37,253 nt of DNA from Planctomycetia bacterium (lineage in GTDB: Bacteria > Planctomycetota > Planctomycetia > Planctomycetales > Planctomycetaceae): positions 1 through 37,253 of the forward strand of contig JACQFH010000171.1 of assembly GCA_016200145.1 (NCBI GenBank), given 5' to 3'. Position 1 is the first letter of the stretch; each line of letters starts with the position of its first letter. Both the position numbers and the translations under genes were made by a program. Below the pieces are notes generated by a model. The model worked only from the letters and a program-made list of their open reading frames with translations. It was not told the origin of the DNA and made no database searches. Below, piece by piece: positions 17,061-25,414 of the stretch.

Positions 17061-17160
17061 GCACTCCGGGGAATTGATCCCGAAGCTCCGGCGCGGGAGT
17101 GCTTGATCCCGTCCTCGCTGGCGCTTCGGGTTGGTACGTAGAGATGAGGTCGTCTGCTCA

Positions 17161-18069
17161 TTACCGGCTGACGAACTGATACTCGTCGTTCTCCGGGTCG
17201 AAGTCCCGCGACGTCAGCCCCACGTTCGTCCTGATCTCGGTGTAGACGTATCTCTCGAGCAGTGGCGGCTCTTCGCCCTGTCGCGCCGGCCAGCCAAAGA
17301 CCTCAGCATGAACAGGCAAGCCCGTCTCTCGATCGACCGAGACCCGCCCGATCTGGTAGCCGATCGTCGACCGCTGGCGAAGGTGCTTGATCTGCACCTG
17401 ATCGCAGACCGCCGACCCGATTTTGACGTCATGGAAGAACGTGACCTCGACCTGTGCTGGATCGGCTTCGCGCCGATCGGTCTTCCATTTGTCCATTGCC
17501 AGCTCGATCAGGCGATCGAGACCCACGTCGGTGATCGGATGCCGGTTCGTTTCCATCACCCTGGGCGAGTCGGGCGGAAGCTTGAGCGTCCCGATGATCG
17601 ATTTGAGACCACCCTCGTGAACCAGCAGATTGCCCTCGTTGGCGCCGGCCACGAAGATGACTTCCCGACCATTGCCCCCGCGGCGGTGATTTCGCAGGTA
17701 AACGCTGAAGGGCCGCCTGCGGCATTTGAAGTCCATGACCTGCGTGCACAGCTTGCCGTCGATCAATTCGGTTTTCGTGAAAACAGCCGTGTAATCGACG
17801 ACCGGCGTCAGCGCCGCGCGGCATTCGCGGCCGAATCTCAGGGCCTCGTTGAGCGGAGATCCCGAATCTTCGTGTGAATCGTCGGGCCGCAACGCTCGCG
17901 CGCCATCCATCATGGGCGCAGTCGCAAACGTGTTCGAGGGCCGACTCACGTGCAGAGATTCGGTGGCCGTCCAGAAACCAGTCGCCAGGGCGACGAACGC
18001 CGAGCCTGCAACTGCGTTTTTATGGCGGGCCAGCCGCTGAATTATCGTTTCGCGAACGTTTTCGATCAT
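17161..18069 (-). CDS. DUF1571 protein (copy 1)
   Basis: Predicted 302-residue membrane-anchored or exported protein. A short basic start (MIENVRETIIQRLARHKN) precedes one hydrophobic segment (AVAGSAFVALATGFW), then a low-complexity spacer. The DUF1571 core starts with DYTAVFTKTELIDG (from residue 92), followed by KCRRRPFSVYL, GREVIFVAGANEGNLLVHEGG and RHPITDVGLDRLIEL. The family is common in planctomycetes and its role is unknown. I chose the Met at 18069 over the 18231 frame start because GGGGAGGAAA lies immediately upstream. The gene is divergent from the MFS transporter. A second DUF1571 gene is at 32769-33818. Confidence 0.85.
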   Translation of the reverse strand: MIENVRETIIQRLARHKNAVAGSAFVALATGFWTATESLHVSRPSNTFATAPMMDGARALRPDDSHEDSGSPLNEALRFGRECRAALTPVVDYTAVFTKTELIDGKLCTQVMDFKCRRRPFSVYLRNHRRGGNGREVIFVAGANEGNLLVHEGGLKSIIGTLKLPPDSPRVMETNRHPITDVGLDRLIELAMDKWKTDRREADPAQVEVTFFHDVKIGSAVCDQVQIKHLRQRSTIGYQIGRVSVDRETGLPVHAEVFGWPARQGEEPPLLERYVYTEIRTNVGLTSRDFDPENDEYQFVSR

Positions 18070-18214
18070 TTTTCCTCCCCGCTGTCGCTGCGCCTCTCCG
18101 GTTCCACGAGCGCGGAAAATGGTGCCCAGCGCGAGATTGGGCAATTTGCGTGCCGCGGCAAGTGGCCGCACGGTGTACAGGTTGGCCTTTCGGCGATCAG
18201 ACGAGGGACGTAAC

Positions 18215-19567
18215 ATGCTGTCACCCACCATGAATTTGTCCTCCCCGTCTGACCCTCCGCCACTGGAATCAGACGACGCGATTTACGGCCGGAGCTTCTG
18301 GCTGGCTTATGCGGCCAACCTGATGCTCGTTTGCGCCAATTCGCTCACGTTTCGCTTCGCTGAATACATTGCCGCGCGCGAGGGGACGGAAGAGCTGGCA
18401 GGGGCGATCATGCAGGCCGGGCTGTTCGCGGCCATCACGTGCCGCCTGGTGCTGGGAGGGGCCATCGATCATTTCGTGCCGCGCCGGCTGTGGCTGCTGT
18501 CGGGAATCGTGTACATCGCCGGCGGGCTCGCGTTCCTGGTGCCGGAAAAGCTCACTCCGCTCGTCTGGCTGGCGCGAATCGCGTACCAGACCGGCCTCGC
18601 GGGAATGTTCTCGTGTTCCATCGTCCACATCCAGAACCAGGTTCCCGCGCATCGCCGCACCGAGGTGATCGGCAGCCTGGGGAGCAGCGGGTTCGTCGGG
18701 ACGATCGCCGGCACACAGCTCAGCGATCTGATTTTTTCGTGGGTCCGTGAAGGAGAGCCGCGCTTTGTCGCTATGTTCGGCGGCGCAGCCGCACTGGGCC
18801 TGGCGCATCTTTTCGTCGTGCTGGCGCTGACACGTCACGATTCGCACGCCCGCCCCGCCGCGACCCCCGGTCCCTTCCGGCTCCTGTTTCGCTACTGGCC
18901 GGGTCCGATCATCGCTGTGGCCGTCGCCCAGGGGACCGGCTTTGTCGTGACAACCGTATTTCTCACGCGCTACGCGACGGCGATGAGCTTTCGCGGAATC
19001 GCCATGTTCTTTCTGCCCTATGCGCTGACGGCCTTCGCCTGCCGCTGGATTTTTCGCGACTGGGGGACGTCGTACGGCCGGCATCGCATGGTGCTGTGGG
19101 GATTATCGGGAATGACGGTGGGACAACTGCTGTTCCTGACGGTGACGAAGGAATGGCTGCTCATTCCGCCGGCCGTCGTGTGCGGATTCGGGCACGCCCT
19201 GCTGTTCCCGGCGATCGTCTCGATCGGCGCCGGACGGTTTCCAGTTCAATATCGCGGGAGCGGAACGACGCTCGTCCTGGGATTTACCGAGCTCGGAACG
19301 GCCCTGGCGGCGCCGCTGCTCGGCAAGCTGATTGACAAAGGCAACGCCGGCGGCGGGACGCAGGGCTTTTCATGGATGTTCATAGCCGCCAGCGCGTTTG
19401 CCTGCACCGGACTCGTCTACTACGCACTGACCGCCGCGCGCCGTCCCGACCACGACCCACACCATGTCCCGTCGCCCGGCGAAGGTCCGCAGATCGTCGA
19501 GGCCGAATCGGACGTCGGCGACATGATCGCCGTGCCCGCGACCGAACCGTTTCCGCCGAAAGGCTGA
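18215..19567 (+). CDS. MFS family transporter
   Basis: Predicted 450-residue inner-membrane protein with about twelve hydrophobic segments, starting with FWLAYAANLMLVCANSLTFRF. The loop between segments 2 and 3 and the pattern RLVLGGAIDHFVPRRLW fit the major facilitator superfamily. A conserved-looking stretch QYRGSGTTLVLGFTELG lies in the second half. The substrate is not evident. The C-terminal 45 residues are hydrophilic and acidic. The ATG at 18215 is preceded by GAGGGAC; the Met at 18230 is a weaker alternative. Its stop is 4 bases from the stop of the convergent ATP-grasp gene. Confidence 0.87.
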   Translation: MLSPTMNLSSPSDPPPLESDDAIYGRSFWLAYAANLMLVCANSLTFRFAEYIAAREGTEELAGAIMQAGLFAAITCRLVLGGAIDHFVPRRLWLLSGIVYIAGGLAFLVPEKLTPLVWLARIAYQTGLAGMFSCSIVHIQNQVPAHRRTEVIGSLGSSGFVGTIAGTQLSDLIFSWVREGEPRFVAMFGGAAALGLAHLFVVLALTRHDSHARPAATPGPFRLLFRYWPGPIIAVAVAQGTGFVVTTVFLTRYATAMSFRGIAMFFLPYALTAFACRWIFRDWGTSYGRHRMVLWGLSGMTVGQLLFLTVTKEWLLIPPAVVCGFGHALLFPAIVSIGAGRFPVQYRGSGTTLVLGFTELGTALAAPLLGKLIDKGNAGGGTQGFSWMFIAASAFACTGLVYYALTAARRPDHDPHHVPSPGEGPQIVEAESDVGDMIAVPATEPFPPKG

Positions 19568-19569
19568 GA

Positions 19570-19590
19570 ACTCAGTACTCAGTACTCAGT
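19570..19590. repeat. Heptamer repeat (ACTCAGT) x3
   Basis: Three exact tandem copies of ACTCAGT between two convergent genes. On the minus strand they encode the last residues (STEY) and the stop codon of the ATP-grasp-like gene, so that gene's C-terminus is made of repeat DNA. Confidence 0.85.
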
Positions 19591-20918
19591 CGGATTGCCT
19601 GTGGAGTGAGATGATTGAACAGCGTCGCCTCCGCGATGTTGCGAACCTGAGGTGACGGCGCAAGGACGAGAACGCCACACGGCGAATTTGATCGCGCGGA
19701 CCGAGGCGACGCCGGAACGGCGATCGCGCCGCCGGGCAGATGACGCTCCAGCGCATGAAGCCACTCCGCGACAGAGAGTTTCCCAAGACGCAGTCCGCTG
19801 AAGTGCAGCCACGATCCGCACCATTGGTTCGTTTCACCAGACGCATCCCCCCCTTCGTAAAGGGGGGTAAGGGGGGGTGAAGTGACAATATATTCCGACT
19901 CTGCCGTGCCCGCCCGCCCGTCCCGGGAGGCCCCGCCCCCACCCAGCAACCGACAAAACCCCAGCGCCAACCTCCCCATCGTCCACCGTGCATTCAGATC
20001 CTGCAGGGGCCTCAGTCGCACCTCGCCAGCCGCGTCGCGATACAGCATGGCGTCGATTCCCAGCGGCCCGAAATATCCGAGTCGTTGCAGCTCGAGCGCC
20101 GCGCGCAACGCCACGTCGACTGCCGGCTGCCAGCAGGCGATTTCTTCCGGCAGACACCCAAACCGGCTGCCACGATAGACGCCGCTGGTGTCGACCAACA
20201 GCGGCGTGACGCCCATCAGCCGCGGCGCGCCATTCGAGGGGATTTCCAATTGAATTCCCGCTTCGGCGATGCGCTCGACGATCGGCTCGAAAATGATCGG
20301 CCCGTTCGACGCCAGCCGCTTCACTGCCCAGTTGTGAATGTTGCCCTCGAGGTTCCTTCCGCGCCCGCGCATCGCTTCGCGTCCCGACATTCCGTAATTC
20401 GCTTTCAGGAGCCAGCCGCGCGGATTCTCGCCCGAGCTGGCAACCACAGCGTCCAGGTCGTTGAGCGATCGTGCGATCGCCGCCTGCTCGAGGCCGATGT
20501 TCCAGTCGCGCTCGAGGCCGAATCGAAACTCGCGACTGTTGACGCGGCACACGACGTCGGCCGGCGGCGCTGCGGCGGTCCACCCGTGTTCCTTCGCGCG
20601 GCGCAACAGCGATTCGGTCCATCCCCAGGGAACAAGTTCCCAATCCGACCCCCGGGGTAATCGTTCCGCCGCGCCGCAGAATTGCGGAATCGAGAGCCCG
20701 AGCTCTGCCAGCGGCGAGAATTCGGCCGCGGGCATTTCACCGTTGATGACAACCACGTCGCCGGGCTCCGCAATCGCGGTCCACACCCACGCCCGATCCG
20801 AAAGAGATCCCGCGCCGGCAGCGAGCAGTTCGCCCGGCGCGGTGCGCGGTAAGTCCCCGCTCTGCCCTCGCGCCAGCTCGTGCTCAAATTCAAAGTTCCC
20901 GAAGAAGATGCGCGGCAT
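19572..20918 (-). CDS. ATP-grasp-like protein, carrying a repeat insertion
   Basis: Predicted 448-residue cytoplasmic protein. The middle resembles an ATP-grasp ligase: GWLLKANYGMSGRE (residues 168-181) fits the ATP-binding lysine region, and GPLGIDAMLYRDAAGEVRL followed by DLNARWTMGR (about 285-316) fits the metal-binding and N-x-R end of the fold. The partner substrates are unknown. Residues 341-365 (SEYIVTSPPLTPLYEGGD...) are encoded by a C7/G7 hairpin repeat inserted in frame, and the final STEY by a heptamer repeat. The start at 20918 is the first Met of the conserved-looking N-terminus MPRIFFGNFEFEHEL. I saw no convincing ribosome-binding site. Confidence 0.65.
   Translation of the reverse strand: MPRIFFGNFEFEHELARGQSGDLPRTAPGELLAAGAGSLSDRAWVWTAIAEPGDVVVINGEMPAAEFSPLAELGLSIPQFCGAAERLPRGSDWELVPWGWTESLLRRAKEHGWTAAAPPADVVCRVNSREFRFGLERDWNIGLEQAAIARSLNDLDAVVASSGENPRGWLLKANYGMSGREAMRGRGRNLEGNIHNWAVKRLASNGPIIFEPIVERIAEAGIQLEIPSNGAPRLMGVTPLLVDTSGVYRGSRFGCLPEEIACWQPAVDVALRAALELQRLGYFGPLGIDAMLYRDAAGEVRLRPLQDLNARWTMGRLALGFCRLLGGGGASRDGRAGTAESEYIVTSPPLTPLYEGGDASGETNQWCGSWLHFSGLRLGKLSVAEWLHALERHLPGGAIAVPASPRSARSNSPCGVLVLAPSPQVRNIAEATLFNHLTPQAIRLSTEY
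19845..19882 (-). repeat. C7/G7 hairpin repeat, copy A (inside a gene)
   Basis: Read on the minus strand: TCA, seven C, TTA, six C, TTTACGAA, seven G. It lies within the ATP-grasp-like coding sequence and keeps the frame. Other copies: 22721-22760, 26359-26396, 35291-35330. Confidence 0.85.
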
Positions 20919-20944
20919 GCCATGATTCTAGTATGTCGCGGTCG

Positions 20945-20968
20945 GTAGGGCAGGTTTTCCAACCTGCC
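20945..20968 (+). repeat. GTAGG-hairpin repeat, copy 2
   Basis: GTAGG followed by an 8-bp perfect stem with a TTCC loop, 27 bases upstream of the ATP-grasp-like start. It pairs with copy 1 at 7912-7935 by sequence, with compensatory differences in the stem. Confidence 0.75.
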
Positions 20969-21109
20969 AGTCCCTCCATCTTGTCGCCTCACTTCTCACG
21001 CGGTCTTCCGTTTCTCACGCACCGCGCGAGACGGGACAGGCTTCACTCGACACGCGCGGGGTGAGCCCCGCGGCTAAGCGCCTTGCGGCGTCTCGCCAAA
21101 ACCTCCTGT

Positions 21110-21137
21110 CATTCCGCACTCCGAATTCCGCAATGCG
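21110..21137 (+). repeat. Heptamer repeat (CATTCCG/CACTCCG/AATTCCG/CAATGCG)
   Basis: Four consecutive 7-base units, three ending in TCCG, just downstream of the PhoPQ-type gene stop (21147, minus strand). The first 18 bases recur exactly at 26403-26420. Confidence 0.65.
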
Positions 21138-21146
21138 CACTTTCTC

Positions 21147-22604
21147 TCACTTGCCGGGGTTTCGCGGCTCCAAGGGGGCCTTGGCGGGGTCGAGGTCGGC
21201 GAAGGGGAGGGTGTCGGGGAGGATGCGGACGGCGGTCGTAAGTTTCAGCGGGAACTTCTCGCCGACGTCGTAAGTCAGCTCGACGAAGAACGCCGTCCAG
21301 CCTTTCTCGGGAGCGACGATCTTGCCGACGAATCCGCCGGCCCCGTCTTCTTTGAGCGCCTGACTCTGGTACGACTTACCGATCGTCTTCACGCGGAAGT
21401 CGCGGGCGCCGGGGTTGGTTGCATGCCAGAGGGTCACGGCTTTCGGCGCGTCGGCCGTCTTCACGCGGATTGAGCCGTCCTTTTCGAACGTCCACGAGTA
21501 TTTCGGGCGCGGCTTGCCTGCAAGCACGGTCTGGTAGAAGGCAATGATGCTCTCTTGCGCGTCGGTCTCGCGCAGGGAATGATCGGCGTTCGGGACGTAC
21601 CGCAGATATTTCTCCCCTTTTAGATCGTCGTAGTAGAACTGCGATGAGTCGGGGGGGAAATACTGGTCGCCGGAAGCATTGACGACGAACTTCGGCATCG
21701 TCAGACGCTCGCGGTACGAATACGGGTCCTCGATGGCGTAGAGCAGCTTGGTTCGCGGGTCTTCCATCCGTCCCTTCAGGTTGTGCCGCACGTAGTCGCC
21801 GATCGCTTCGGCGTAAAAACCGTACGCCGCGATGTGGTGCCGCGAGCAGGCGGGGACGTTGACCACGTCAATCACGATGGGAATTGCGGCGACGACTCGC
21901 TTGTCGACGGCGGCCGTGCACCACGTGGTCCAGCCGCGCTTGGAGCCTCCCGACACCACGAATTCGTCGATCTTGTGCCCACCCCCCTGCTCCCCGGCAA
22001 TGAGCTCCTGCACACAGTCCATGGCGCGGACGGCGCTTTTGACCATGGGGAGGCGCGCTGGCCAGGTTTCATCGCCCGTCTTGAGGAACTGGTCCCAGGT
22101 GTAGGCGATGAAATCGTCTTCCTTTCGGGGAACGCCGTCGCCGTGCAGCACGAGCGGCTGGTTGGGAACCATTTTCAATTCGGCGACGACCGAGTTCGTG
22201 GCCTCGGCGATCCTCAGTGTCAACTGGTCGGCCGATTGCGGGGCATCGCCTCCGTTCGCGCCGCCGCCGATGAACAGCCAGGCGGTCTTGGATGTGGGCC
22301 GGGCGGGCTTCACGACGTTCAGCCAGTGCTTCCAGACCGGGCGATCGATGTCTTTCTCGGTGCGCCAGGTTTGAGACGTGAGGTCCACGATGTACTGGGT
22401 GGCCCCTCCCGCCTGGACGGTCCGCGCGATTTTCCACGAATACGTGGAATCGGGTTTGGCGACGTAGCGGTCGAGGGCGGTTTCCTCGGCCTGCAGTGGG
22501 AACGCCGCAGATACGACGGCGCCGACAAGAAGTCCGACGAAGAGACGGAACGTTGAACGTCGAACGTCGAACGTTGAACGTCGAATTGAACAACTAATTG
22601 GCAT
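21147..22604 (-). CDS. PhoPQ-activated pathogenicity-related protein (PF10142-type hydrolase)
   Basis: Predicted 485-residue exported protein. After a repeat-encoded N-terminus comes a hydrophobic signal segment (LFVGLLVGAVVSAAFPLQA), then ETALDRYVAKPDSTYSW, which begins the PhoPQ-related family. Other family marks are FIGGGANGG, the nucleophile-like GGSKRGW (S221), and PKFVVNASGDQYFPPDSS followed by YVPNADHSL, which supply acid and histidine candidates of an alpha/beta-hydrolase triad. The family was named from Salmonella PqaA; the substrate is unknown. No start other than 22604 is open before the signal segment, so residues 8-19 (RRSTFDVRRSTF) come from a tandem heptamer repeat. No good ribosome-binding site was seen. 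Confidence 0.86.
   Translation of the reverse strand: MPISCSIRRSTFDVRRSTFRLFVGLLVGAVVSAAFPLQAEETALDRYVAKPDSTYSWKIARTVQAGGATQYIVDLTSQTWRTEKDIDRPVWKHWLNVVKPARPTSKTAWLFIGGGANGGDAPQSADQLTLRIAEATNSVVAELKMVPNQPLVLHGDGVPRKEDDFIAYTWDQFLKTGDETWPARLPMVKSAVRAMDCVQELIAGEQGGGHKIDEFVVSGGSKRGWTTWCTAAVDKRVVAAIPIVIDVVNVPACSRHHIAAYGFYAEAIGDYVRHNLKGRMEDPRTKLLYAIEDPYSYRERLTMPKFVVNASGDQYFPPDSSQFYYDDLKGEKYLRYVPNADHSLRETDAQESIIAFYQTVLAGKPRPKYSWTFEKDGSIRVKTADAPKAVTLWHATNPGARDFRVKTIGKSYQSQALKEDGAGGFVGKIVAPEKGWTAFFVELTYDVGEKFPLKLTTAVRILPDTLPFADLDPAKAPLEPRNPGK
22548..22582 (+). repeat. Heptamer repeat (GAACGTY) x5
   Basis: Five tandem 7-base units: GAACGTT, GAACGTC, GAACGTC, GAACGTT, GAACGTC. On the minus strand they encode residues 8-19 of the PhoPQ-type protein, giving the repeating RRSTFDVRRSTF pattern before the signal segment. 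Confidence 0.88.
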
Positions 22605-22720
22605 GAGACACCGGGAACGGGATTGCAGAGGTTGAATGTATCGAAGGGTTGAGGATACAGGATTTCAGGAACAAAAGCGTCGTGCGGCGATTCTTTGCCC
22701 TGGGAGAGTCGAATGCCTGG

Positions 22721-22760
22721 AGCCCCCCCTGCCCCCCCCCCTTACGAAGGGTGGGGGAGA
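22721..22760 (+). repeat. C7/G7 hairpin repeat, copy B
   Basis: AG, seven C, TG, ten C, TTACGAA, then GGGTGGGGGAGA. It lies 14 bases downstream of the TIM-barrel gene's stop (minus strand) and could act as a barrier or terminator there. Confidence 0.82.
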
Positions 22761-22773
22761 TTGCGACGGACGG

Positions 22774-23673
22774 CTACACATCGCACACGCGCACGGCTTC
22801 GGTCAGGCCTTCGAGGGGGTCGCGGGTTGGGATGAATTCCTGGCCCACGAAACCCTGGTAGCCCGTCTTCACGATCTCTTCCATGATCGGCGGGTAATTG
22901 ATTTCCTGCTTCGCGTCGAGCTCACGCCGGCCGGGGTTGCCCGCCGTGTGATAGTGGCCGATGTATTCGTGGTACTGGCGAATCCGCGTGATGATGTCGC
23001 CCTCCATGATCTGCACGTGGTAAATGTCGAACAGCAATTTGAACCGCGGCGATCCGACCTGCTTGATGATCTCGACGCAGTAATCGGTGTGGTCTCCCTG
23101 GTAGCCGGGGTGCCCTTTCATTTCTTCATTCACACGGCTGTTGAGCATTTCGAGGCAGAGCGTGACCTTCTTCTGCTCGGCGTAGCCCACGATCTGCTTA
23201 AAGCCGGCGACGCAGTTTTTCATGCCGACGTCGTCGGGAATGTCTTCGCGAAAACCAGTGAAGGTGATTACGCTCGGGCAGCCGAATTCGCTGCTGGCGT
23301 CGATCGCGGCGCGCAGCTTTTCGAAGCACATCGGCTGGTGTTTGGGATTGTTCATCCCCTTATCGAACGGATGGCTGCTGGCGATTGCGCACTTCAGGCC
23401 ATGCTGCTTGAGGATCGGCCAGTCGCGGGGATTGACCAGTTCGACGCTGGGGATGCCGAGCTTTTTCGCGACCTGACAGGTCTCTTCGATCTTCCAGTGC
23501 TTGCCGAAGCACCACTGCACGACCGATTGCCGGATGCGCCCTTTGGTGACGGCCGGAGCAGATTGCTCGTCGCCGGCACCGGTCGCTGCACTTCCGATTC
23601 CAATTCCGCACGCCGCGGCGATTCCCGCGGTGCGTGACAGCATCTGCCGGCGATTCAGATGTCCCGAATGCAT
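22774..23673 (-). CDS. Tat-exported TIM-barrel isomerase (hydroxypyruvate-isomerase-like)
   Basis: Predicted 299-residue protein. A twin-arginine signal is visible (NRRQMLS at 7-13, then a mild hydrophobic run ending near ATGAG). The rest is an AP-endonuclease-2-type sugar-isomerase barrel. The metal-ligand glutamate lies in LCLEMLNSR (E175), followed by LLFDIYHVQ (D216), GHYHTAGNPGRREL (H242) and GQEFIPTRDP (E279). These agree with hydroxypyruvate isomerase-like proteins, but the substrate in the export space is unknown. The ATG at 23673 has GGAGA 8 bases upstream; the longer frame to 24075 runs into the M20 gene. The stop of the upstream M20 gene is 47 bases away, so the two are probably co-transcribed. 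Confidence 0.88.
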   Translation of the reverse strand: MHSGHLNRRQMLSRTAGIAAACGIGIGSAATGAGDEQSAPAVTKGRIRQSVVQWCFGKHWKIEETCQVAKKLGIPSVELVNPRDWPILKQHGLKCAIASSHPFDKGMNNPKHQPMCFEKLRAAIDASSEFGCPSVITFTGFREDIPDDVGMKNCVAGFKQIVGYAEQKKVTLCLEMLNSRVNEEMKGHPGYQGDHTDYCVEIIKQVGSPRFKLLFDIYHVQIMEGDIITRIRQYHEYIGHYHTAGNPGRRELDAKQEINYPPIMEEIVKTGYQGFVGQEFIPTRDPLEGLTEAVRVCDV

Positions 23674-23720
23674 GATTTGATCTCCTGGAATCAGTTTGCC
23701 CGAATTGCAACCACGCGTTT

Positions 23721-25229
23721 TCACATGGCCGCGGGGGAGCGCGTCGTCTGGGCGCGCGCCTTTGTGGGGGCCGTCTCTTCGGTCGGGCTGCGGGATTTCG
23801 GCGGGTTGCGATAATCGAGCGGGGGCTTCTGGCCAGGCTGCATCAGAGACTCGTATTTTCGCTCGCCCAGCCGGCGCGCAAGCTCCGCCTTCGCCGCGCT
23901 CAGTGTCTGGGGCGAGTGGAACAGGTCCCACGCCGAAGCCGCCACCACCCGCGCGGCCAGTTGCATACCTTTGCGGCCGATCGTCGTGCCCCCTGCGGCG
24001 CAGGCCTGCCACGTGTGCGGCGAGGTGCCTGGCACCCAGCAGGCCACGTTGAAGCCGGCCGTGGGGACGACCCACGAGATGTCGGCCACATCGGTCGAGC
24101 CGCGCCCGACATGCCCTGTCTGATCGATGACGTCTTCCAGGCTCGCCAGAGACTTGCGCTCGTCGAGCGTTTCCTGAATCTTGAGCGCGAACTGCCGCTC
24201 TTCGGCGGTGAGCTCGAGGTCATTGAGCTCGCGCAGGTTGGCCAGCGCCACTTGGGCCAGGGCCGAATTGGGCAGCATCTCGACGGTCCCTCCCAGATAT
24301 TCGACTTCCAGCTTCGTTTCGGTCGCCAGGGCCCCCGCCTGCGCGCACAATTCAAGCCGGCGATAGATGCTGCGGGCCACCGACGATTCGGGGTGCCGCA
24401 CGTAGTAGTACATCTCGGCGAATTCCGGGACGACGTTCGGCGCTTCGCCTCCCGAGGTGATCACGTGGTGGATGCGCGTGAATTCGGGAGTGTGCTCGCG
24501 GAGCAGCTCGGCCGCGTGCGCGGTGAGCTCAACCGCATCGAGGGCCGAGCGCCCCTGGCTGGGGGACCCCGCGGCGTGGGCCGCCTTGCCATGGAACCGG
24601 AATTTGGCGGCGATGCGGGCCATCGATGACACGTCTCCCGCCGCGTTGCGGTTGCCGGGGTGCCAATGCAGCACGGCGTCGCAATCGGCGAACAGCCCCG
24701 CCTGGACCATGAACACCTTGGCCGCCCCCCCTTCTTCGGCCGGGCAGCCGTAATAGCGCACGGTCCCTTTGATCTGACCGCCGGCGATCTGTTCGGCGAC
24801 CGCGATGGCAGCCGACGCCGAGGCCACGCCGAACAGGTGATGCCCGCAGGCGTGCCCGTAGGTCCCTTCCGCTCGCGGCTGGCGGTAGGGAACCGCTTCT
24901 TGCGAGAGCCCAGGCAGGGCGTCGAATTCGCCGACGATGCCGATGATCGGCGTGCCGTTCCCGAATGTGGCCGTGAAGGCGGTGGGGATCCCGGCGACTT
25001 TCTTTTCGATCTTGAAGCCGGCCTCTTCCAGCATGCCGGCCAGCAGTGCGGACGATTTCGTTTCCTGATACCCCGGCTCGGCCCAGCGCCAGATCTTGAG
25101 CGCGGCGTCCCACGAGACGGCTTCGCGCTTGCGAATCGAATCGCTCATCGCCGACTTCTGCGCCAGTGCGGGCTGTGCGAAACCGAAACTCAGCATGATG
25201 GCCGCGAACAATCCTGCTCGACTACGCAT
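23721..25229 (-). CDS. M20 family amidohydrolase (AbgB-like)
   Basis: Predicted 502-residue exported metal-dependent amidohydrolase. A signal peptide (RSRAGLFAAIMLSFGFAQPALA) leads into the M20 fold: IVGEFDALPGL, GHACGHHLFG (125-134), PAEEGGAAK (E165, E166) and HWHPGN. The dimerisation domain follows with KAAHAAGSP, and a final H in GTSPHTWQ. This layout resembles p-aminobenzoyl-glutamate hydrolase and related amide hydrolases. I use ATG at 25229, which has AGGTGG 9 bases upstream; a GTG two codons earlier is the alternative. It heads a probable operon with the TIM-barrel gene. The C-terminal 40 residues are polar and low in complexity. Confidence 0.9.
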   Translation of the reverse strand: MRSRAGLFAAIMLSFGFAQPALAQKSAMSDSIRKREAVSWDAALKIWRWAEPGYQETKSSALLAGMLEEAGFKIEKKVAGIPTAFTATFGNGTPIIGIVGEFDALPGLSQEAVPYRQPRAEGTYGHACGHHLFGVASASAAIAVAEQIAGGQIKGTVRYYGCPAEEGGAAKVFMVQAGLFADCDAVLHWHPGNRNAAGDVSSMARIAAKFRFHGKAAHAAGSPSQGRSALDAVELTAHAAELLREHTPEFTRIHHVITSGGEAPNVVPEFAEMYYYVRHPESSVARSIYRRLELCAQAGALATETKLEVEYLGGTVEMLPNSALAQVALANLRELNDLELTAEERQFALKIQETLDERKSLASLEDVIDQTGHVGRGSTDVADISWVVPTAGFNVACWVPGTSPHTWQACAAGGTTIGRKGMQLAARVVAASAWDLFHSPQTLSAAKAELARRLGERKYESLMQPGQKPPLDYRNPPKSRSPTEETAPTKARAQTTRSPAAM

Positions 25230-25414
25230 GCACACGGCCCACCTGTCTGCAGAGGAGGTCGACTTGTTTTCCGCAAGAGAGAGTGTGCCCCATTATGGAG
25301 ACGCCTCGACAAACAGGCAAACGTCGGTCCCCGTTCACCCGAGCGCCGCGGAAAAAGCACCACGGCCGGCCGCAGTCAGGAACGAAAGAAAGTTTGACCG
25401 CGGATGACGCCAGC

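Noticed and set aside
17066-17133. GC-rich tract after the terminator (CCTCGCTGGCGCTTCGGGTT and nearby)
   Set aside because: It resembles intergenic repeat text from planctomycetes, but only one copy is in the window, so I cannot support it as a repeat here.
19570-19590. Short CRISPR-like direct repeats
   Set aside because: Units are 7 bases and directly adjacent with no spacers. No cas gene is present.
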